Shown here: positions 58,350 through 64,000 of the stretch, piece after piece
How positions within the stretch are numbered: the first letter of the stretch is position 1
How the letters are laid out: every line of letters begins with the position of its first letter
Notes under the pieces: generated by a model
The model's database searches: none
Told to the model about the DNA's origin: nothing
The model's input: the letters and a program-made list of their open reading frames with translations, nothing else
Program-made: the position numbers and the translations under genes
Source of the DNA: Bos javanicus
Lineage: Eukaryota; Chordata; Mammalia; Artiodactyla; Bovidae
NCBI RefSeq assembly: GCF_032452875.1
Contig: NC_083877.1
Coordinates: 52,129,724 to 52,193,723 of the forward strand
Length of the DNA: 64,000 nucleotides
Direction of reading: 5' to 3'

Positions 58350-59205
58350 GATACACTGGAGAAGGGAATAGCAAACCGCTTCAGCATTCTTGCCTTGAGA
58401 ACCCCATGAATAGCATAAAAAGGAAAAAAGATTGAAACTGAAAGATGAACCTCACCCCCACCCCCAGATCAGTATGCTACTGGAGAAGAGCAGAGAAAGA
58501 GCCACAAAAGGAATAAAGAGGCTGAGCCAAAGCGGAAATAATGCTCAGTTGTGGATGTGCCTGGTGGTCAAAGTAAAGTCCGATGCTGTAAAGAACAATG
58601 TTGCATAGGAATCTGGAATGTTAGGTCCATGAATCAAGGTAAATTGAAAGTGGTCAAACAGGATATGGCAAGAGTGAACATCAACATTTTAGTAATCAGT
58701 GAAATAAAATGGACAGGAATGGGTGAATTTAATTCAGATGACCATATTATCTATTAGTATCTACTATTATCTACTACTACTGTGGGCAAGAATCTCTTAG
58801 AAGAAATGGAGTAGTCCTCATAGTCAACAAAAGAGTCCAAAATTCAGTACTTGGGTGCAGTCTCAAAAATGATAGAATGATTTTGGTTTGTTTCCAAGGC
58901 AAACCATTCAACATCACAGTAATCCAAGTCTATGCCCCATAGAAGAAAGAGATGAAGAAGTTGAATGGTTCTGTGAAGACCTACAATACCTTCTACACCA
59001 AAGAGAAGATATCCTTTTCATCATAGGAGACTGGAATGCAAAAGCAGGAAGTCAAGAGATACCTGGAGTAACAGGCAAGTTTGGCCTTAGAGTATAAAAT
59101 GAAGCAGGGCAAAGTCTAACAGAATTTTGCCAAGAGAACACACTGGTCATGGCAAACACCCTCTTCCAACAGCACAAGAGACGACTTTACACGTGGACAT
59201 CACCA
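58350..59205 (+). mobile_element. BovB 5' portion with endonuclease-domain remnant
   Basis: Starts near the BovB 5' end (ggagaagggaatagcaaacc). It carries the AP-endonuclease-like region: GIWNVRSMNQGKLKVVKQDM and EIKWTGMGEFNSDDHI at 58551-58757, LFIIGDWNAKAGSQEIPGV at 58888-59097, ANTLFQQHKRRLYTWTSPDG at 59149-59208. Stops and frameshifts separate these pieces. RT and 3' end are absent; the sequence ends where a Bov-tA begins. Confidence 0.92.
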
Positions 59206-59334
59206 GATGGTAAAGAATCCGCCCACAATGCAAGAGACACAGGAGACACAGGTTCCCTCCCTGGGTCAGGAAGATCCCCCAGAGAAGGAAATGGCAACCC
59301 ACTCCAGTATTCTTGCCTGAAAAGGAGATGACAG
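59206..59334 (+). mobile_element. Bov-tA fragment at the BovB breakpoint
   Basis: gatggtaaagaatccgccca to agtattcttgcctgaaaagg. Confidence 0.85.
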
Positions 59335-60904
59335 TCAGCAGTGTGTTTGTAACATCATCAACTGCTCACACAACCTGAAGAGGAAAACCAAGAGCTCAAA
59401 CTCATCTCCTAAGAGGTGAAATCTTTACCTAGTCTGACAAAGAATGGTAAAGTATTAATAAGGAATATACATATTTTTAATAGTACTAAAGATAGGTCAG
59501 TACAGCCCAATGATAAGGGGTCCTGAGTTTGAATCACCTTGAAGCCACCTAGTCCTATACCATAAAGCAAGAAGGTGTCCCTCCAAGAGTCAGCATCCTG
59601 TAGGCTTTGCTGCTCAGAAAAGGTATTCCTTGTCCTCTGGATATGAAAGATCAGTGCAACTGTCTGGAAAATGTCACAATGACATTTAGGTTAACTCTAA
59701 GACCTTTCGAAGATCTTAAAAACCAAGAACACAAACAATGAAGATATAAATTAAACCCAAGATACTTAATATTTTAGAATAAGTTAAAGTGTAAATGTAT
59801 TATTAAATCTTGACATGTTGTATAACGGTTTATCTGTTGTTTAAGATGCATGATCAAAAGGAATTCGGCATTCTAAATTTGTAGTGGAATTTAAATAGTT
59901 TAGGGAAATTTAATCAACCAAATCTAAAATTAGTGTTTAAATGCTCAAAGAGAAATAGTTTTCAAGCCATTCTGAATGACTTTTTGGATGCACACGGCAG
60001 ACACGGCCACCCCACCCCCATGCTCTGGATACTCACCAATTCCTGACATGCCTTCATGACTTTTTACCTGGGGGGCTTCCTCTGCCCAGGGCAGGCCAGA
60101 ATTGCCACAACCTCCTGGAGCAGGCCTCAACCAACTACTGATGGGAGTTAGTGGACAAATGCCCCAGCTTTCAGACCTTCTGGTAAGGATATCTCAGAGC
60201 CTAGTGCGCGCCATCTCCCCCGGAAACCCAGGGCAAGTGAGCAGCAGCCGTCCCCAGTGGCAATCTCAGTAAGGTCGTCGGTAGAGGCCTTCATGCTTTC
60301 CCTGACTCATTTCTCCTCTCCTCACTGGGGCTTTCAGGGATCACCTCCTAACTAAACTAGCAGACTCACATCCACATCTCAGAGTCTGGGCAACCCAAAT
60401 GAAGAGAAGAGAGGAGTTCACCAAATCAAAAGCACACATATATGTAAGGCTCTTCTCAAAGCACAGTCCCCCCTTGGGCATTTTCTAATTTCCCAGCAGG
60501 GGAGCCGGCTTGGTAACACAGCCAGCCGGGGGAGACGGGAGGGGGTGGGCATGGTCTTGGGTAACCCTCTGCCTCTCCTGTCAGCATCTCCTTCCTGGAA
60601 CCAGCCTCTCTCGGAACCCATGACTTTCACCAGGTCACTCTCTCTCTGACTCTCACTGTGGAGCTGTGATTCCTCCACAGGGAGCTGTGATCTCAGAGGA
60701 CAGTCTTCGATACAGAAGTCTCCATTCATAAAGCTAGAGCTGGACTCAGGGGACAGGACAAATGTCCACTTACTCAGCTGTCAGGACAATGAGCCCATGG
60801 GCTTTGAGTCTGCTCTCAGGTCCCTCTGGGCCATGAGGGGTTTCTGCTTATGACTTTTATAGGCAGCCCCCCCAAAACAGAGGAAACAAAGACCCTGCTT
60901 GCCA

Positions 60905-61215
60905 CCCCTACAAACATGGTGGTTAAGTGCTCAGGCTTACTTATAATTGTCACTTTGGATGGGTTCCTTAACATCCCTGAACCTCAGTTTCTTTAGCTAT
61001 AAAATGGAGGAAATATAATCTAACTCATCCCTCTTAATACAGAAAAAATGATTGATTGCTTAGGCATGCCAGCTACTTTCTATGCACTCCCATCACATGG
61101 ACACACACGTAGGTGCCGTTATCATCCTCAGGATCTAATTCTAAGAAACCTTTCCAGGGTCACCCAGCTAATAAGAATGTAGGGTTCAATCCTAGGCAAG
61201 TCTGATTCCACTCTT
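60905..61215. repeat. Two adjacent MIR-like fragments
   Basis: First antisense (aacctcagtttctttagcta, about 60905-61055), then sense (cctttccagggtcacccagc, about 61060-61215). Confidence 0.65.
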
Positions 61216-61601
61216 AGCCTCTATGGTATACAAAAGATACAGAAAGTAAAAGCGCCCAACACACACTAGGAGCTTAATTACTGTCATTACTTTCCTGTGT
61301 CCTTACTTCACCATTCTCTCCTGGGCTGTCTCTCACTGGGGAAGGACTATAAACGGGACACAGACAAGGAGAGATTCACGGAGCCTTAAATGAAGAGGCT
61401 CAATGCCAAGTTCTTAATAAAAAGCCTTCAGAGAAAACAGAAGGCTTCCACTTCTATTAACACCTAAGCTCTTAAAGTTCTTTCAACTCCATAATTTCCT
61501 TCCCTGGAACCTCCACAAAATTCCCAAAATGCCTTTCAAAAGGCCATAAAGTCATGAATACTAAATATCATAGAAGTTTTCAGTGAAATTAAGTCGCCTC
61601 T

Positions 61602-61797
61602 GGGGCTTCCCTGGTGGCTCAGTGGTAAAGAGCCTACCTGCCAAGCGGAAGATGTGGGTTCGATCCCTGGGTCAAGAAGATCCCCTGGAGAAGGAAATGG
61701 CAACCCACTCCAAAATCCTTGCCTGGGCAATCCCCTGGACAGAGGAGCTACAGTCCATTGAGTCACAAAGAGTAGCACATGACAGTGGTTAAACAAC
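61602..61797 (+). mobile_element. Bov-tA SINE with TSD
   Basis: Flanks AAGTCGCCTCT (61591-61601) and AAGTCACCTCT (61798-61808), one CpG-decay mismatch. Confidence 0.95.
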
Positions 61798-61814
61798 AAG
61801 TCACCTCTAAAGTG

Positions 61815-62030
61815 TGTTGACTCGAGGTCACAGAAGAGAACTGGGTGAGGGGTCTGTCTCTCAGCCTAGCTCTGGCACTGAACTGTGTAACCTTGAGAAA
61901 AGCTACCTGCCTTCCCTGTGTCTTTTTGTTGTTATTATTGAGAGAATAAACCTCATCTTGCCTTTCTTAAAGTTGTTGAGAAAATCATGTGAGAGATGTA
62001 TGTGAAAATACTTGGCAAATTATAAAGCAC
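61815..62030 (-). repeat. MIR-like fragment
   Basis: ctagctctggcactgaactg, 'gtaaccttgagaaaagc', 'tacttggcaaattataaag'. Confidence 0.55.
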
Positions 62031-62332
62031 AACACAGATGTGGGGAATTATCAGTATTCATCAGCAGCCTATCCAACTTGCTAAGAAAATTCCTGAATAA
62101 GAAAAATGGGAGCCAAAAAGCAGAGGTGGGTAGCAAGGGGGGATGAGGAGAGTCAGATTGGTAAAGAAAAACTAGCTGTCAGAACCTCATTTTCAATGTT
62201 GGCAGTTAACCTTCAATCAATTTTATAAGGCCAGGAAATAGCCATATTTTTAATTAAGTGTCAGCGGTAGGCTCAGCAACATAAAATTTAATGGTAGAGA
62301 AGACACCAGCATGAAGAAACATGGCTTCTTAC

Positions 62333-62416
62333 CTCTCCTTCTAAGAAAGATATCTTTTCTAAAAGCTGCAATATTAAGAGTTGTTTCTGCTGCACCTTCT
62401 TTTTTAGTGATTCAAT
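62333..62416 (-). CDS. MYZAP: MYZAP coding exon (third from last)
   Basis: 84 nt, phase 0 at both ends. Acceptor TTTGTTTCTTTCCAG above 62416, donor GAGAG|GTAAGA at 62333/62332. Encodes 28 residues: IESLKKKVQQKQLLILQLLE then KISFLEGE, a leucine-rich heptad segment of the MYZAP coiled coil. It joins directly to NNELQSRLDYL in the next exon. The in-frame extension to 62476 is intronic. This sequence differs from the human protein as I remember it by only about one residue over the exon. Confidence 0.96.
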
Positions 62417-63190
62417 CTGGAAAGAAACAAATGGGACATTGTTAATCAAAAATGCAGAACTGTACAAGTTAATCAACTAGAAGACAAGCCTTTGGCTTTC
62501 ATTCAAACAGAAACTACATTTTGGTTCTTCTGTGTTCTGTGCAACAGTATTAACATGAGGTGCTCCATGGAGAGGGGGGTTCTGTGCCCAGGTAAGCTTG
62601 GGACATCAAACATGGTTGTGGAGCTGTTTCATTAGGTTTATTTAGCCTAACATTTCTGCACTGATTTTGCTGTGGAACCCTTAGGAAAACTTCACTGATG
62701 CTTTGAGAAGTGCAGACGTAACTCTACATAAAAAATTTATTCAGCTTGAATTTATGCCACAGCCTGTATTTCCAACATTCGGCTCTGTTGGTCCTGTTTG
62801 TATGTTTATATTTGTTCAACTAAGTGTCAAAAGTTTTGCTCTGGGAAAAAGGTCACTGTCACTGAAAGTAATAATGAAATTCAGAGGACTGAGGACTCAT
62901 GAGGCCTGGGGCAAGCAGGGAAGTCCTCTGAAAGACAGGGACTTGAGCTGGGTTTTTTCCCTTTGTTTTTATACTATATCTATCTTGGAGTACCATTTGT
63001 TTTTCATTCACAAATCATGTCTCCATGGACAAATTGCAGGTTTCCTAAAAGCAGAGTGTGCTGTACCAGGCCATGTCTTGGACAATAGTGGGAACAGAGT
63101 GTGGGTTCAATAAATAACATGTGATTTGGAAGAATGCACTAATTTTCCAATAATTTTTATATGAAATTTGAGCATTTGCAGAACCTTTTT
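62417..63190 (-). other. MYZAP intron (start), unassigned
   Basis: No recognised repeat. A 136-codon open frame at 62703-63113 (plus) has no similarity I recognise and runs opposite to the gene. Confidence 0.6.
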
Positions 63191-63480
63191 AAAAAATCCC
63201 TCTCTGTGCAAAATGATACAATTCCTACAGAAGGGACTCTAGCAATAAGTAAAAGAAGTACAAGTGTACAATTACACTTAACCTTTGAGCCAGCAATTCT
63301 ATTTCGAGGAATAGATCCTATAGATACATTAGCCAAAATATGAAATGACTTGGACATAGGATTTTAGGCAACACACACACACAAAGACAGAACTCCATCA
63401 ATAAGTGGCTGATAAAACTATGGTACATCGTAACAATGGATTTCCTTGTAACCTTCAAGAAAAAGTGAAGACCTCTAAAA
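63191..63480 (+). mobile_element. Old L1 3' fragment
   Basis: gagccagcaattctatttcg, aactccatcaataagtggct, tatggtacatcgtaacaatg. Confidence 0.6.
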
Positions 63481-63521
63481 CCCTGATACAGTATATTGTA
63501 AAGAATGTATGGTATGCTGGC

Positions 63522-63595
63522 TTTGGTGTAAAACTGCTGAAGACATATGAATGAATATTTTGGTGTAAAACTGCTGAAGACGTATGAATGAATAT
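63522..63595. repeat. 37-bp tandem duplication
   Basis: 63522-63558 and 63559-63595 differ at one base (gaagacata / gaagacgta). Confidence 0.95.
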
Positions 63596-63599
63596 GTGC

Positions 63600-64000
63600 A
63601 AAAAGAAACACTACAACTATCAAACAAGTCTTAATATTTACCAACAGGGAGAGGGAGGAAATTAGAAGGAAGAGACAGAAGAAAGACTTTTCTGATAATA
63701 ATCTTGTTACACAGGTTCAATCTTGGAAGCACATTTTATAGATTCAAAAAATAAGAACCAAAAAGGGGGGAAAAAGTGAATCCTAAAATTTGAAAACAAA
63801 CTGAAATAAAGGAACTTAACTGTATATCAAATTGGTTAAAAGAAGTAATTCAGGCACTGTTAGAACAAGGTAATTTGACTGGATATTTTTAGTGGATGCG
63901 TTCTAAAGATAAAAAGAATTGCAACAAAACTTCTCACTCACTGGGAAAATCTGGATAGTAATGTTAGTATTATATTTTGAAACTATTTGATAGGCTGTAT
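63600..64000. other. Intronic DNA, nothing recognised
   Basis: AT-rich, no element named. Confidence 0.6.

Larger units (their letters stand above)
44930..62332 (-). other. MYZAP intron (17.4 kb)
   Basis: GTAAGA donor at 62332. Mostly L1, Bov-A/tA, BovB and MIR sequence. 44930-45860, 46170-46828, 57086-57424 and 59335-60900 hold no recognised element. Confidence 0.9.
25530..64000 (-). other. MYZAP: MYZAP gene, 3' portion (last three coding exons)
   Basis: Exons at 62333-62416, 44829-44929 and 26372-26468 together encode the last 93 residues of myocardial zonula adherens protein, a coiled-coil protein of cardiac intercalated discs and other adherens junctions. All splice sites are canonical and the phases agree. 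The upstream exons lie beyond the right edge. MYZAP lies directly upstream of POLR2M on the same strand, as in human. Confidence 0.95.

Noticed and set aside
62703..63113. 136-codon plus-strand open frame in the MYZAP intron
   Set aside because: Antisense to the gene, no recognisable domain, ordinary base composition.

Overview
This is mammalian nuclear DNA from a bovid. The evidence is the dense set of ruminant-specific repeats: tRNA-Glu-derived Bov-tA SINEs, Bov-A2 dimers with AGC tails, BovB (RTE) LINEs, CHR SINEs and ruminant-type L1 3' ends. Cattle or a close relative fits best, but the exact species cannot be read from the window. Almost all long open frames here are repeat-derived or composition artefacts. 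The real coding content is six exons of two neighbouring genes, both on the minus strand.

Layout from right to left, in transcription order. (1) The last three coding exons of MYZAP (myocardial zonula adherens protein) lie at 62333-62416, 44829-44929 and 26372-26468, followed by a probable 3' UTR ending near 25.53 kb. Its two visible introns are 17.4 and 18.4 kb and are full of LINEs and SINEs. (2) About 19 kb of intergenic DNA follows (about 6.75-25.5 kb). It holds a layered insertion: a MIR hit by a U6 snRNA-L1 chimera, whose U6 part was hit by BovB, which was in turn hit by a second BovB and a Bov-A. (3) The CpG-island promoter and first three coding exons of POLR2M (GRINL1A/Gdown1, the Pol II(G) subunit) lie at 6404-6516, 3981-4628 and 822-1026. 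The last coding exon is off the left edge.

The two genes are linked in human as the GCOM1 read-through locus. Here the intron phases agree: the penultimate MYZAP exon ends in the same phase in which POLR2M exon 2 begins, so a read-through splice would stay in frame. POLR2M exon 1 also carries a second, overlapping reading frame. It starts at a strong-context upstream ATG, crosses the canonical ATG in another frame and stops ten codons into exon 2. It corresponds to a product I recall being catalogued for human GRINL1A.

The main non-genic discoveries are: a 140-bp element with terminal inverted repeats flanked by TTAA duplications inside an L1 (34469-34608), which looks like a piggyBac-type MITE; the U6-L1 chimera with matching 17-bp target duplications 4.2 kb apart; a multi-level L1-in-L1 nest at 27.5-35.6 kb; a Bov-tA/BovB hybrid insertion; and several extremely short retroelement stubs. 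I saw no functional RNA gene, CRISPR array, prokaryotic feature or intact transposon-encoded protein.
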